A stretch of DNA of 64,000 nt from Bryopsis sp. KO-2023 (Eukaryota; Chlorophyta; Ulvophyceae; Bryopsidales; Bryopsidaceae): assembly GCA_030272585.1 (NCBI GenBank), contig BSYQ01000015.1:372001-436000 (forward strand), written 5' to 3'. Under the pieces are notes generated by a model. It made no database searches, was not told the DNA's origin, and worked only from the letters and a program-made list of their open reading frames with translations. Positions 1 through 13,051 of the stretch are shown one piece after another. The position numbers and the translations under genes were made by a program. Position 1 is the first letter of the stretch, and every line of letters starts with the position of its first letter.

Positions 1-2
1 CG

Positions 3-3000
3 GTCAAGTCGCAAGAAGTTAGTGGGCCGATCACGGGGACCGCCCTCGCATCCCTGTGGAAGTTGCTGACGTCGAACGTGATCTCGCCCTCGACGATCAA
101 CGCCGCTGAGGCCGTGCGGAGGATAGTCAGCGCGGTGCAGGACTGCAGGTTCGAAACCACGGGGCACTTCGAAGACGAGGCGGTTCTGATGCGAATCGTC
201 CAAGTTTTGGTGGCGTGCGTGCGGTCCGACGTGGGGTTGTTGCTCTCGGCGAGCGACGTTCAAGAGATCTTTTTCGCGATGCTGCAGTGGTGTGAAGTGG
301 GTTCAGGCACGTCGGGATCAGAGCCGTCCCGAGTGTTCGCGCAGTCTGCCCGACACATGCTGGGGGAATTGATTTCCGGTCTGTTCGCGCGTCTGAGGAT
401 GTGCAGGGTTCCGGACTTGGGCGTGTTTGGAGGGCGACCAGGAAACCGGAATCCCTTAAGCCGGTCGCGGTCGGGGCAGAGCTTGTCTCACGGTGGGGCC
501 AGCATGAGCCCGACCCTGTCATTCTCCCTGTCGGAACCGGGCAGGGCCTCCCCTCACCCCATGCTCGTGTGTGGGATTGACCCTTTACGGGAGATGTTTC
601 TCTATTTCGTTGCCCTGGCCACGTCCGAGTCTAAATCCGCCAGCGTGGACGACAACGTCCTTTTCGCGCTGCGCATGATTCACACAGCGGTGGTGAGCGC
701 AGGGGAGGCCATTGCCGAACACAGGAGCCTGCTGTCTTTAATCAGGACCCAGCTGTTCGTGGCGTTGAACCAGGCGTTAACGAGGCCACCCCAGTCGATT
801 CACGCCGCGGTGTTCCAGGTGGTGCTGGCCATGTACAAGCTCTTCGGCGACAAACTCATCCTGCAAATCGAATGCTTCTTCCAGACCTCTCTGCTGAGGC
901 TTTGCGAAGGGAAGGGATGCTATACTCAAGAACACCAGGAGGTGGCCCTGGAAGCTCTGCTAGATTTCTGTGGGCACCCCGACTTCTTGAGGGACATGTA
1001 TTTGAATCTGGACTGCCGCATCGAACGGACCAATCTCTTTGAGGACATTTGCGCATTGCTGTCCAAAATGGCTTTCCCTGTGAAAGCCCCACTGGGTGCT
1101 CCCCACATGATCTCTCTGGAAGGGTTGCTGGCAATGCTTTTCACACTGTCTGCGGGTTGCAGCAGCGATGGGCTGACTGTGAAAACCCCACCGGACCCCA
1201 AGGCTGAAATGACGGAATACGCAGACATTTGGGGGGATATCCTTCTGGGCCAAGCCCCGAAATTGGAAGGATTACTGGATGATTCAACTGATCAAAGCGG
1301 GGCCTCCGATTACGAGGACAATTCAGACCCCATCGTTCGAACGGTCCGGTTGGAGAAAATGATAAAGCAGAGGGTTTCGGTGGCTGCCGATCATTTCAAC
1401 CGGGATTTCAAGAAAGGGTTCCAGTTCATGCAAGCTTTGCATTTGCTGCCCAAAGACAATGACGCTCGATGCATCGCAAACTTTCTGAGGGTGTGTCCGT
1501 TGTTGGACAAAGAAATGGCAGGGGATTTGCTGGGGGAGAGGGACGATTTCTACAAGCAAATATTGCAAACATTCACAGAGAGCTTTAACTTCGCTGATCT
1601 TTCAATCGACATGGCTTTGAGGTATGTAATGACCGTGTTTGTGTGTACAGAAATTTACTTGAGAAATTTACCTGCTCCTTTTTTGGACAATTACTTCTAG
1701 GAAAGCTCTGTGGTTGGCATAACTCGCTGTACTGAATGGATATCCTGGAAAAAGCCATCATGGCCGCAATGAAAAAATTTCCAAAGGAAAATTAATGAAA
1801 AAGAACACAAACGGTGAATATAGCCAAAAATACAACAGTTTCATGAAGTCTCGAGGTTTGCATTTCACTGTATGTTTTTATTTTGGAAATCATCGTTGCT
1901 TTAAACCTTAGCAAAGCATGCCTGCTGCACTGCTTTTCTTCTTTTTTTTTTTTTTTTTTTTTGGGGGGGGGAGGATATCATTCCGATGAATCTAACTTAT
2001 TATTGTTTTTTTCCCAGGATGTTTTTGGATACTTTCAAATTGCCGGGTGAGGCCCAGCAGGTGGATCGTGTGTTGGAGAATTTCAGCAAGGTGTATTTCA
2101 AGCAGCAAGTGAATGGAGTCGTGAAAGAGCAAGACGGAGTCCACGTTTTGGCATTTTCAATCGTGATGCTTAACACCGATTTGCACAACAGCAACGTCAA
2201 AACTCAAATGACAATGGAAGATTTCGTCAGGAATCTCAGGGGGTTAAATGGAGGGGTGGACTTTCCTTTGGAAATGCTTCAAAATATCTACAGGTAGTGG
2301 TAATTACTGAACTGGACACAGCCTCAGTGCAATTTTTTTTCCTATCTTTTTCAAATGGGGGTTCCTTTTCTGGACAACAGGGGGAAATCAGCAGGGTTGT
2401 TTATTTCGATGCGGGTTTGTTTTTGCCTTTGGACAGATCAATTGCAAAGAGTCCAATGCGACTGCAAGATTTGGCCCTGGAGGTGCCGGTGGTTAGATGG
2501 TTGGTGCTGGACCAACAAGGGGAAACCGAAAGGGGGAAAATGATTCGGCTGCTGGAAATCTCTGCATTGGACAGGGATATGTTCAGCCTTATCTGGGGAC
2601 CCACAGTTGCTGCCGTTTCGGTGGTTCTCGACCAGGTAGAAACCAAAACTCGAAAACGAACAAATCAATTGGGGGTGGGGAGGGGTGTCAGTTTTTGCAG
2701 TAGGTGTGCTTTAGGAGGTTTTCACCATCAAAGAAAACTGCATTTCTTGTCAACTGCTGAAACTTTATGAATCTCTGCTCTTCAGTTTCAGTTGTTGACA
2801 TGAGAATGTTCTTATCTTATGAAAGCGCCTATTTCTTAAGAAAAAAATAAAAGTAAAAAATTAAAGACTCTAAAAAAACATTTCCTAGAAAAAAAGAGCC
2901 TGCATTCTCTTTTCTCTACGAGGTGAAAATATCGGTGGAGTAATACCTTGTTGAGAAACGACACCGCTTATGAAACAAATCCAGTTGCCCAACCCATGGT

Positions 3001-6000
3001 GTGCTCTCTGTACAGGCTGATGATTTGACCACTGTTCAAACGGCCCTGACTGGCCTCAAACTGGCCGCTAAGATCGCCTCTTATTACGGTGTGGACGAAG
3101 TGATAGACAATTTGGTGGTAACTTTATGCAAGTTCACCTCTCAGCTCACCCCAGGTGTGGCCAAACCTCTGGTGCATTTTGGGATGAATAGGAAGGCCCA
3201 AGTGGCCACAGAAGCAGTTTTTTTCATCGCTAATCGGTAGGTGTGAAAAAAAGTGAACTGGGAAAAGAAACATGCTTCGTGCTTTCATGTTCTAGACAAA
3301 ATTTCAGTGCTGGGTGCTCTTCTGGGTGTAGAACTGTATGATTTAATGAGAGAATTTTTTTGGTGGGCAGGTATGGGGACACAATCAGAATAGCGGGCTG
3401 GAGAAGCATCATGGAATGTGTCATTCGACTGTATCGACTGGGAGTTTTGCCACAGAATTTCTGGGAAGAAATCGATGGCTCGGACCCAACCGCCACTGAA
3501 CCCGCCTTGGAACTGGTCAACGAGCCGGAGTCGACCCAGGGCAGCGGTGGAGGAGGAAGTGTTGGGGGAATGTTTAATTGGTTTTCTGGAAGTTCCAGGG
3601 ATTCGGCACCGACCCCAGAGGAGAGGGAGGCTCAGAAACGAACGGTCAAGTGCATAGAGAACTGCAACATTCGAGATTTGTTCCGGGACACTAAGTTCTT
3701 GCAGCTGGAGGCTCTGCTCGAACTGGTGGGTGCTATTACCTGGGCGTCAGGTGGGTTGGTGTGTGTGTGTGTGATTTCATTTGCGGGCATTCCTGTTTTA
3801 ATGGTTTTCTCTAGCCCTTCTGTATAGATATATATATTTTCCAATCACACTGAGAAGAAATTAAAACAAATTGAAACAATTACAATGATTTCCCTTCCCA
3901 ATTTACGAAAAAATCTCGACACTTTTTAGTTTTCGTGGTGAGCGAATATCCAGGTATGTGTCGATTTTACATTGTTTCTTTTCTTTTGAAAAGCAGAAAT
4001 CACAATGTGTGTTTTTTTGTCTTTTTTCTCAAACAGGCTCCACTGAGGGGTCTTCACCTACCTCCCAACCTGTCGCAACGGATGAGCGGTCAGCGTCCCT
4101 TGCCTTAGACCTCCTCCTATTCATAACCCTCAGAAACCGGGACAGAATCCACCAGCTTTGGCCTTGTGTGCACACCTATCTTGAGGGAATTATGAGTCAT
4201 GAGGAGGGGGGCCCCTTTGCGTCAGGTTTTCTGATCGAAGGTGCCATTCTTGGGCTGTTGAAAGTCTGTCAGCGATTGCTGCCTTACAAACCGGAGGTGG
4301 CCGATTTGTTGCTGAAGAGTTTGGAGCTGGTGTTGGGGTTGGATCCTGGGGTGGTGAGGGACATGGCTGAGAGAGTTGCGATGGAAGTCTTGGGATTGGT
4401 TAAGGGTGCGGCCGCCTTCGTGGACCAGGTGGGGTTTGAACCGGGGACTGGAAAAAGAAGAAAAAAAAGAAAAAATAAGAAAAACGTTTCCTATCGAAAT
4501 CGAAGAAAATCGTCAATAGTAACGATCGAAGAAATGTTTGGGGGGGTCATACCGTTTTGGGGCGGTGGTAACGTTAGTAGAAATATCTCAACAGGGCTGT
4601 TTGGTGCTTATGGGTGGTTCGTTGCTGTGCATTATTGGAGGGGCTTGATCATTGTCTTTGCTGTTTTGTTATTGTTTTCTTTCCCAAGGAAACTATTTTT
4701 TGAGCTACATTCTTTCAAGCATTTCGACAGTTGGGTTTCCGATGATTATGTTGTTGAAGAAATTACCCACCCAGACCTCCCCTGTTGGGAAAAAAAAGAA
4801 CAAAAAAATAAAATAAAAACCAATACAAACCTAAGACACCACCTGTTGCAAAAACTCATATCAGTGTAAGTGGATTTTTTGAAATGAAAAAATAACCTAC
4901 CAAAAACTTTCAAAACAAAATGACCATGGGAGGTTGGTGCATATTTAGTAAAATAACAAAACAGCGGCGACCTTGATCCGATTCTGTTGAAAAACTGGGC
5001 ACAAAGAACTTGATTTCAAAATCCTTTTCAACGTGCACCTTTCCACGAACCCTTCCAAAACCAGAATGCTTTTTTTTTGAGGAAAATTTGAGTTGCACTA
5101 TTCTAAATCACACTCCTTCGGAGCAACATTCCATGGAGTAAGTGTGAAGTGGGTGTCAACAAGAATCCACAACGTTTCGTTTTTTCCCAAGAAAATGGAT
5201 GGATGGGTGGAGGGGTTTCGGCCCATTTTCCCTGTTTCTGCTTCATGTATTTCCACCCAGTTATTCAAAATTTTGATATCATGTTCGTTGCTTTCTTGCT
5301 CCGCCCAACAACCTTTTATTTCTGGCCAGGAAGTTTGGCTTGCTTTGGCATTTGTGGGGGTAGGAGTTTGCATGTGATGGGGTGGAGATATGTGTTTTTT
5401 TTCTAACTCTGGTTTGAAATGAGGACAGTTGTAAATGCAGGGCTGGGCTTGGAGTACGATTTGTCTATTACTCAGAATGACGGCCACTTCCCCTGAAGCC
5501 TTCAATTTGGCATTCGAGGCTTTCGTGATTATCGTAAAAGATGGAGCCCATCTTTCCTCATCCAATTTCACGGACTGCTTGGCAACCGCCCGATCATTCG
5601 TAGATAGGAGTTCGAGGGAACGGCCTGAAATTGCGGTGCAAGTGTTTAATCTTATGGAAGACATGGTTCGGTGGCTGCCTAATTGGAGGGCTGAGGAGGG
5701 AGGGACTGATGGAGGTGGTGCTGGGGCTGGGGTGAATGGGGATGTGGTCTTGCCCGCTGGGGAAACCAAGAGTGGGGCGGAGGGCTGGTCAGAAGTGGTG
5801 AAGGCTTTGTGTAGTTACAGTTTAGACTCGAATGAACAGGTAAGAGAGAAGCTGTGAGGAATCCAAGGAAAGGAATTCTTGCGGGTGGAATCGATGGAAA
5901 CCAGTTTATTTGAGCATATTGGATGTCTGACCTGGGTGAAAGGTTGCGGTTTTGGGGGGGGGTGAGTGTCTCAAATCCATTCTCATCTTTGCTTGCTCTC

Positions 6001-6937
6001 TTTGCAACCCAGGTCCGAAATCATGCAGTCGTGGCATTACATCGAGCGATAATGCTTGGGGAAAGCTTACAAATGGATGTCCATCAATGGGGAGCTGTGG
6101 TGAAACACGAGCTTCTGGAACTGGTTCAAGTCTTGGTTAAGAAGGTGGCCGCCAGGGAGTTGCCCCAGAGCGACAAAACCCTTCGAACAGCTGTGAAAAC
6201 GCTGTCCAAGACCTTTTTGCTGTTGCTGGGCCAACTGAGGACTCTCCCCACCTTCCCTGCAATGTGGTTGGAAATTTTGACGGTGTTTCAGGTACAATCT
6301 CGCTGTTTTGCCGAACTGGGGGTTCCAGCCAGCAGTGGTGTTCAAGGAATCTGTGTGCATGCTTGTTTCATTTTGATATGTGTCTATTTTGGCCCCAAAT
6401 AATACAATAATAATAATAATGATAGAGTCCAGTAGTATGATCGGTGGATGCTGCGAGAATTTTGCTTTTTCGTTCTGGGGGGTGCCAAGATATCAAAACC
6501 CCACAAAAGTCGAGTTGTGGAACGGTTTCATCATTTTCTGCGTGCATGAAACTGCGATCATGTTAGGGGGCCCTCTCGAAATTTTCATTCTCCTTTTCCG
6601 TATACCCAATCGCACAACTGTTGTTTTTCATACAAAGAAAATGCTTGGTTTTTTCCGAACATTATTTGGTTGGTTTTCTGTGCAGTTATGTTGTGTGAAC
6701 CGGAACGATGATTTGTCGGAAGCGGTGCCAGAGGAGGTGAAAAACATGCTGTTGGTGCTTGCCAAAGAGGGCATCCTCACGAAGGAATGGGTGGATGATA
6801 GAGGCAACAGTCTGTGGGATGCCACTTGGCGAAAATCCAGAGGAATTTCATTTGGATTAGACCCAGAAATTTTGAAAACTTGGCTGGGGGATGCCCCAGT
6901 GATGGTGGCACAGGTCCCACCACCACAGCAAGCCTAG
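3..6937 (+). CDS. GNOM/GBF1-class ARF guanine-nucleotide exchange factor (5' partial)
   Basis: Large Sec7-domain ARF-GEF that loads GTP on ARF GTPases at Golgi or endosomal membranes. Nine exons are read: 3-1621, 2018-2293, 2437-2635, 3016-3236, 3371-3750, 4037-4428, 5441-5839, 6013-6291 and 6686-6937. All have GT-AG borders and compatible phases, giving 1338 codons plus a stop. The frame is open to the window edge, so the N-terminus lies outside. The first exon holds the end of the DCB region, then the HUS region (LNLDCRIERTNLFEDI resembles the HUS box), then the start of Sec7. Exons 1-2 split the Sec7 domain; the catalytic glutamate sits in LPGEAQQVDR at the start of exon 2, followed by MLNTDLHNSNVK. 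The later exons match HDS-like helical repeats. The domain order fits the GBF/GNOM class rather than BIG or cytohesin. The intron-rich structure differs from Arabidopsis GNOM. The class call is confident; orthology is inferred. Confidence 0.9.
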
Positions 6938-7932
6938 TTTCTGACCAACGTATCATGATTAATTGAAAGGGAAGGGAATAGCGTTCTGTTAGAATTGCAC
7001 GATGGCACTCACTGTGACTTTTCAGGTTTTTTTGAGAAGATGTGGTCCCAACATTTAAAATCAGCAAAAAGACATGGGGTTTTCAATAACAAGAAGTGCT
7101 GCTAGATGTGTGGGTTTCTGTGCATGGGCTCTCGGGGAATTTTAGGTTTTATGAAAAGAAAAAAAGTGTTTTGCACGAGTAAGGGTTGGCTGACAGAAGG
7201 TGGATTGAGAATTCTTTAAGGGGCTTTGTTTGAAATTGAGGGGAAGAGAAGAGTGGTGGGGTATTCAGTCCAGCTAGGTTTTCTGGGGAGAGGGCCGCAA
7301 TTGAAGTGAATGGCTGGGGATGGCACTAGGCTGCTCATTCTTGCTTTCTTTGTATCCTGAGCTCATTAGGGGTTTTGGGGTTATTTATTTGTTGTGAATC
7401 TGAAGGTCAATGTGGTGATATTGGTGGAGACAACCCTCTGTGATGAGTGTGGGAGCCTGCCATTGGCATTGTGGCTTTTTGGGAGTCATAGGAATCCCCC
7501 CAGAATACCTCTGAACTCCTTCTGTACAATATATTTGGACTGAACAATATGCAGCAGAGATGAATGAGTTAATTCTCCAGGAAAATTGTGTCGGAAGGTG
7601 ACATTAATGGGAGTACAATTATATTGTGTTTGTGGGGTTAGCAGTAGCATTCAACAGTGTGTGCTGTGACGAAAAAGGTGTGAGAAGGACCTTTCCTTCC
7701 TCCTTGGAATGCTGGAAGCTTTGGGTGGGTTCTTTACAAGGTGTTCACTTTTTCCCATTTTCATATCCATTGAAGTTTCGCAAGGGCGCCGTCTGAACTG
7801 CGATTTTGGAAAGGAAAAAAAAAACAAAAAAAGGATCGCGGGGATATCGACGTGTCGACACGTGTCCACAAGAAATTGGATTTTTCAACCCCAACTGCGA
7901 GAGTTCGAGGTGTTCTGTTGGCAGCATTTTCA
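6938..7932. other. Intergenic: ARF-GEF 3' flank and SDIR1-like 5' flank
   Basis: About 1 kb between two genes on the same strand. It probably holds the 3' UTR of the ARF-GEF and the promoter or 5' UTR of the next gene. Short open frames around 7650-7870 lack any family signal. No repeat, RNA gene or clear regulatory motif was recognised. Confidence 0.5.
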
Positions 7933-9547
7933 ATGAGGGTGCAACGCATATACGCCCCTGGTCCCCCTCCCCCCGATGTGGAGTTGGGGGAGAGACGGGG
8001 GGACGACGTTTCCTTCGAAAACCGGGCGAACCAATGGATTGTAGGTGGGCCCCCGCTTCCGTTGTTTCTTGAAACCTTTCTGGTCGGAGCTTCCACTTGT
8101 TTGTGTTGGAGGGGTCACCCCCTTTGCAAATTCTTGCCTTTTTTTCCCATCCCTCCACCGATCATGAGCGAGAATTATTTTCCCCAGGAGCCCTTTTCCT
8201 CTTCTTCATGATGACTTTCTTCCCAACAACATCCCTGGTGAGTTGCCACAGCTTTGGTTGATTTTTCCATTCAAGCTGTTGGAGTTGCTCTTCCATTCCA
8301 TTTGCATTGTTCGTGTATGTTAGTTTTTTTGGTGGTGCATGTTTAAGCAAAATGTGAAACCTATTTGTAGGGTGGGGTCTTATTTCTAACCATAAAATGC
8401 CAGGGACTAAGTCAAGATTGCCATATCATGCACTTTCTTTTTTCGTTTGAATAAATTCTTACTGCTTGGGTTTTGTTCGTGTTTTGTTCATTAAACCTGC
8501 GCGAAGTAGATTTTCTGGCATTAAAATTAAAATTTGCTCCTGTAGGTGATAGGTGTGTTGTTGCTACTTTGTGTTTCTGGCTGCTTGAGAGTGGGATTGA
8601 GACTGGGCCAAACTCAAGTGGTGAGCCTCTTCTTCTTTTCGACTTCCAGCTGATCATCCGAAAAACCTTGGCTCCTTTTCAACCAACTGGTCATCTCGCC
8701 AGAAAAATGCCCTTCTATACGAAGCAGTCAATCTCACTCGAAAAACAAGAAATAGAATGCATAACAGTTCAGAACGATTTCGATAATATCTCAACACTTT
8801 TTTTTTTTCTGTTCTCGAACCATCGCCATCGCCTCAATTGGATGATTGCAAGAGTTTATGCGTTTTCAGGTGGCTGGTGGAATAAATGATGGGGTTCAAA
8901 GGGGAGGGATGAGGGGTTTGTGGAGTGGGAATGGTCTCTTGCGGCTGCCTCCTGCCACAGATTTGTCTAATCTCAGGCTTACGTTGCTCAATCGAGAGTT
9001 CAACGAGTCAGGTAGATACAAAACACGAGAAGAAAAACCAGCTTCTGGCATCATTCCAGTGGAAAACCTGTGAATAGGCCATGTTTTAGGATGTTGATGT
9101 TGTCAGGTTTATCAACCTGACTTTCTGGTTGGTGGTTTGTTTGTGTGGAGTGGATCCGTGAACGACGAGACAGAGTCCTTTTGAATTCTGGTTGAATTCT
9201 GGTTTTTTGGTGTAGATTATGAGATGCTGCTTGGGTTGGACGAACAAAGAGAAGCCTCCAATCCTCCATTGCCACAAGCTTTGCTGGACACCATCCCTTG
9301 CAACAAATACAAGCTCCCCTCTGGGGACAAAAACCTTGCAAAGGAAGACGAAGCTTCAGTCAAACGTGCCGACGGGAGCTGCCCCGAGACGTGCAGTGTT
9401 TGCTTAGAGTCTTTGATAGATGGGGACGATGTTCGCACTTTGCCATGTTTGCACAAGTTCCATGATTCGTGTATAGTTCCCTGGTTGAGGCAGAAGGGGA
9501 TGACTTCTTCCTGTCCCATTTGCAATTTTCAAGTCTTCACGTCCTGA
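7933..9547 (+). CDS. SDIR1-like membrane RING-H2 E3 ubiquitin ligase
   Basis: Predicted integral-membrane E3 ubiquitin ligase of the plant SDIR1 type. Five exons: 7933-8044, 8188-8237, 8546-8620, 8870-9011 and 9216-9547. Phases agree and give 236 residues (Arabidopsis SDIR1 is about 270). The ATG opens a short basic N-terminus (MRVQRI, like the MRVH motif of SDIR1). Exons 2 and 3 encode a hydrophobic hairpin (ALFLFFMMTFF, then VIGVLLLLCVSG). Exon 4 gives LRLTLLNREFNESDYE, matching the family's LDREFDDLDYD segment. The last exon carries the RING-H2 finger: CSVC, TLPCLHKFHDSC, CPIC. The spacing before the last Cys pair (C-x13-C) is about three residues longer than in SDIR1. SDIR1 acts in ABA signalling from the ER in land plants; that role here is only inferred. 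The two short membrane exons are the least certain part. Confidence 0.78.
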
Positions 9548-10574
9548 GTAAGGGCCAGTAGTTCTGGGGGTGTGATGTCAGACTGAATAATGGTTGCTTT
9601 GATCGAAGGAGGAGGGTTAGTTTGGATGGGGGTTCAATGGCTAGTCTTGTATTGATGTTGTGATTTGAAACTGAAGGTGTAGTTGAGATCCCACAGTCGC
9701 TGGGTGAAACTGGGAGTACATTTTCTGCAGTGGGGAAAGAAAACCAACTTGAGTTGAGTTGAGTTCAATCCACTTCACTTCAGTTCCTTTGATAGAAATT
9801 TCATGAACCTTTCTGCAGTCGATGGGGCAGACTGCTGCTGCATGGGTTTCTCTTCAAAGAGAAACATGTACTGTTTGATCTTGCAGCCACAAGGGGTAGG
9901 GGTTCAGCTGAACCACAGCACTGAACACCCAATGCTTTGGAATGGAATATACCAAATCTGTCAATGAGTTCAGTCATTTCTAGAGTGATTCGAATTACAA
10001 TGGTCTGAAATCAGTCTTCGACAAGAAGCGAGAAGGACGTTGCTTTCCGGAATGGTGGGTTTGCTTTCAGAGGGCACTCTTCTACGGATGTGAATTCAAA
10101 ACCACTTGTCCATGTTGCTCTTTACCATTCAAAACTGAGGATTGTGCAAGTCTGTGAAAAGTGTGTTGGAGGGGATGATCGTGATCAACACCACAAGCGC
10201 ACTCATCTGCTTCACACATGAAAACCGCCATGAACTCACTAGGGTCTGTTCCAACATGAAGATCTCTGAGCCAAGTTCCAACTCCACCTTAATGGACGAA
10301 GGGAACAGATGTATGAAGAGACTGGGGGATTTTCCAATCACCACAAATGATACAAGAGGCCAGTCATGAGCATGTTTGTTCACAAACATCACTTTATTTG
10401 AATTCATTAAATTTTGTATGACCCAACCCCCTTGCAAGATCACTTCTTCTCACCCTTCTCGGAAGGGAAAACCTATTTACATTTCTTCTCAGTTAAGTGA
10501 GATATCCTGAACAAAACCAAAACAAGAGCAAAACAGCAAATTCTTGAAAATTAAATCTTGAATGAAATCTAAAG
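9548..10574. other. Convergent intergenic region
   Basis: Tail-to-tail spacer of about 1 kb between the SDIR1-like gene and the BCS1-like gene, so it should hold both 3' UTRs. No coding signal, repeat or RNA gene was recognised. Confidence 0.5.
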
Positions 10575-12272
10575 CTAATTCTCATCAGACGCATCACTAT
10601 CACTACCAGAACCACTCCCATCGCTATCTTCTTCATCATCTTTATCATTTTCCGCAGTTTGATCACCATTTTCATACTCCATTTTCTTCCCTCCTTTTTT
10701 ATTCTTGCTATTTTTGCTGCACTTGGCTTTTTTTATCATAACGGCAATGGCCTGTTCATCTTCAATGAACTCCGGCAATTTTTCCAAGAACTCCTTGTAA
10801 CCCAGTTTTCGGCCCATGATGAAGTAATTCTGGAGAGAGGCCATGCTCAGCGGATAATCGATGGATTTGGAAGTTTCCATGCACATCTCTCCGAATTTCT
10901 TTCCAGCAGCTTGCCCTCCATCAGTAGAAGCAGCTTCTGGATAAAAGGCATTGAACATTCTTACGGCTTGATCGCAGGTTGGAGCCGACAGCTCAAAACG
11001 CCGATCCACACGCCCACATCGAATCTGCAAATTTCGACACAGGGACATTGAAAACAAAGTCAGCACTGGCAAGTTTGATCCCTGCAGTAATACTCCAGAA
11101 CAATTTCCAGATTTCAACATTTGGAGTAAACGAACTGACATAACGATTAATTAGAATGGTGAAACAAAAACCCACACCTGGAAGAGAACAAGAGGACTGT
11201 AAGCACAAGATGGCGACTGATTGAGCGGATTTCTCACCATAGCAGGATCCAGTCTTTCAGGATGATTGCTGGTCATCACAATGAGCTGTCCATTCTGGGG
11301 GCTGATCAACCCATCCAGAGCATTCAAAACCCCAGAAAAGGTCAACTTCTGCTTTTTAGCCGATTCCCTCCCTGCAGCAAACAAAGCATCCACATCCTCC
11401 AAAACCAAAACCGTACGTCTGGGGAGGTCCTCCATAGCATCGGCCAGGGCGGCGTCTGACATCCCGGCTGGCTGCAAATAACACACGCTCCTTCCACATT
11501 CGCTCGCAATCATTTTGATCACCGAACTCTTGCCCGAACCAGGGGGTCCATACAACAGCAGACTGCGCTTGTAAGGGATCCCGAAATTCATGTACCATTT
11601 GCGAGTTGCGATGGAGAAGAAATCCTTGACGTCTTCGAGAACCTCGGCGCACATGTCTTTGGGCAGGATCAACGTCTTGGGGTCGCGCCCAGCGTGATCC
11701 CCATACCGTTTCCAGAAGTTACCTTTCAATTGCCAGCGATACAGCGTGAATTTGTTCCCTTTCCTGGATCTCCTGACCTCGACACGAGCCGTTTCGACGA
11801 AGCGTTTGAGAATGTCGATCGAATTCCTTCCGGGTGCGAACAGAACGATTTCGATGAATTTGACGGCATCACCGCAACCGCCTTGAGGGATTGGGGGCCC
11901 TTCTTGTCGAGTTAACATCCAGAGCTGGGTTCCTTCGAATTGAACTGGCGTCAGGCAGTTCCCAGGGCTGACGGCACATTCCCAATCCTCCAATTCTTCG
12001 TCGCTGTCCATCTCGTTGTTGCAATCTGGGCATCGAGAATTCCCGCAAGTGAAGTCGCCGCAGCCACCATCGCTCCTTTGGAGGCTGTTGGTTACTGTGT
12101 AATAGGCAAGGGTGCCGTCGTTTCTCTGGCCAAGGAGCCTGCCGGCGTAAATGCGCACGTCGTCGAAGCCTTGCTCCTGTTGAGGGAGGCGGAGGCAAGT
12201 GTGCGATCCATAGTCAAACGCGGACTCGAGTGCTTCAAACAATTCCTTGTCTTCCCCCACCACGAAAGACAT
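10575..12272 (-). CDS. BCS1-type AAA+ ATPase
   Basis: AAA+ ATPase of the BCS1 branch. Two exons on the minus strand, 12272-11238 and 11024-10575, join after the DPAM of the sensor region (normally DPAxxRPGRVD; here DPAM then IRCGRVDRRFEL). Both are in phase and give 494 residues. Walker A is GPPGSGKSS, Walker B is VLVLEDVDALF, and a SNHPERLDPAM segment with an RVDRR arginine pair follows. Mitochondrial BCS1 has an N-terminal transmembrane helix, but none is visible here. Instead the N-terminal half contains a cysteine cluster (CGDFTCGNSRCPDC) that may bind metal. The C-terminus is a Lys-rich stretch followed by an acidic Ser/Asp tail. These features suggest a non-mitochondrial paralogue of unknown function. 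The intergenic region upstream has been split by the retroelement nest. Confidence 0.87.
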
Positions 12273-12526
12273 AGTTGCGTTGTTCTGTGAGCTGTGGTAG
12301 AAGCGAAGGACTGGTTGATGGTGGAATTATTGGTGCGCTTCTTTTTTGTGGCGTTGTGGCGGCTGGGTAGAAGCTGGCGAGACCCCACATTACAGCCACG
12401 TGGTTGTTCTGGTGATGCCTCTCGCTCATGCCCCCAACCAATTAGTCCTTGATCTATGATCAAACAATTGTTCCAAGTGCGCCGTACCCGAGAAAAACCA
12501 GGGCAAACACAAACGGAACTCACAAC
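12273..12526 (-). promoter_or_regulatory. Remaining proximal upstream region of the BCS1-like gene
   Basis: Only 254 bp lie between the BCS1-like start codon and the target duplication of the outer LTR element. Without the insertion, the divergent BCS1-like and Cys-rich genes would be separated by about 0.9 kb (12273-12526 plus 28757-29401). The promoter role is inferred from position; no specific motif was recognised. Confidence 0.4.
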
Positions 12527-12852
12527 TGTTGTTACTGGAAGAACGAGCCTTCCGCAAAAAAAGTCTTACAACAAAAAGACAACCCCGAACTCCCGTTCAC
12601 AGACTTTCCTTCCCGACTCACTCAACTCTCACACTTCCTCCACTGACTCATACCTCGTACTTCTAACGTAAAACCCCTACTGCCATGGGATTCTCACCCG
12701 CACTGACCAGTCGATTCAACAGATTTGACATCGCTCTCAGAGTCAAATCGTGTGGTAGTACTTTCATTAGAAATGAGTGTCCGTTGTGTGGATTTGTTGA
12801 TGTGACGCTCTTATGTCTGTCTTTCAGTACTTGTGTTCTACCCGGTCCAACA
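12527..12852 (-). repeat. 3' LTR of outer retrotransposon
   Basis: 326 bp, identical by eye to the copy at 28427-28752, with terminal TGTTG/CAACA inverted repeats and the target duplication CAAC on its outer side. Confidence 0.95.
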
Positions 12853-13051
12853 CGCTTCACTGCCTCAAACCTCCGAAAAAGTTCTACTCGTGGTAGAATA
12901 AACTAATATCCTCACTTCCACACCAGTGTAGCCTTCTCCTACACTGTGTTTCATCAGAAAAAACATCCCTCACCGGATGTAAAAGAAACCTTCTCTCCTC
13001 CGTTTACTATGTCTTCTGGTCCTACCTATTCTCTCATCACCACCATTCTAC

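Noticed and set aside
4429..4869. Extension of the ARF-GEF exon into the following intron
   Set aside because: The frame stays open but turns Lys/Asn-rich and AT-rich after a good GT donor at 4429, and the next homologous exon begins in phase at 5441.
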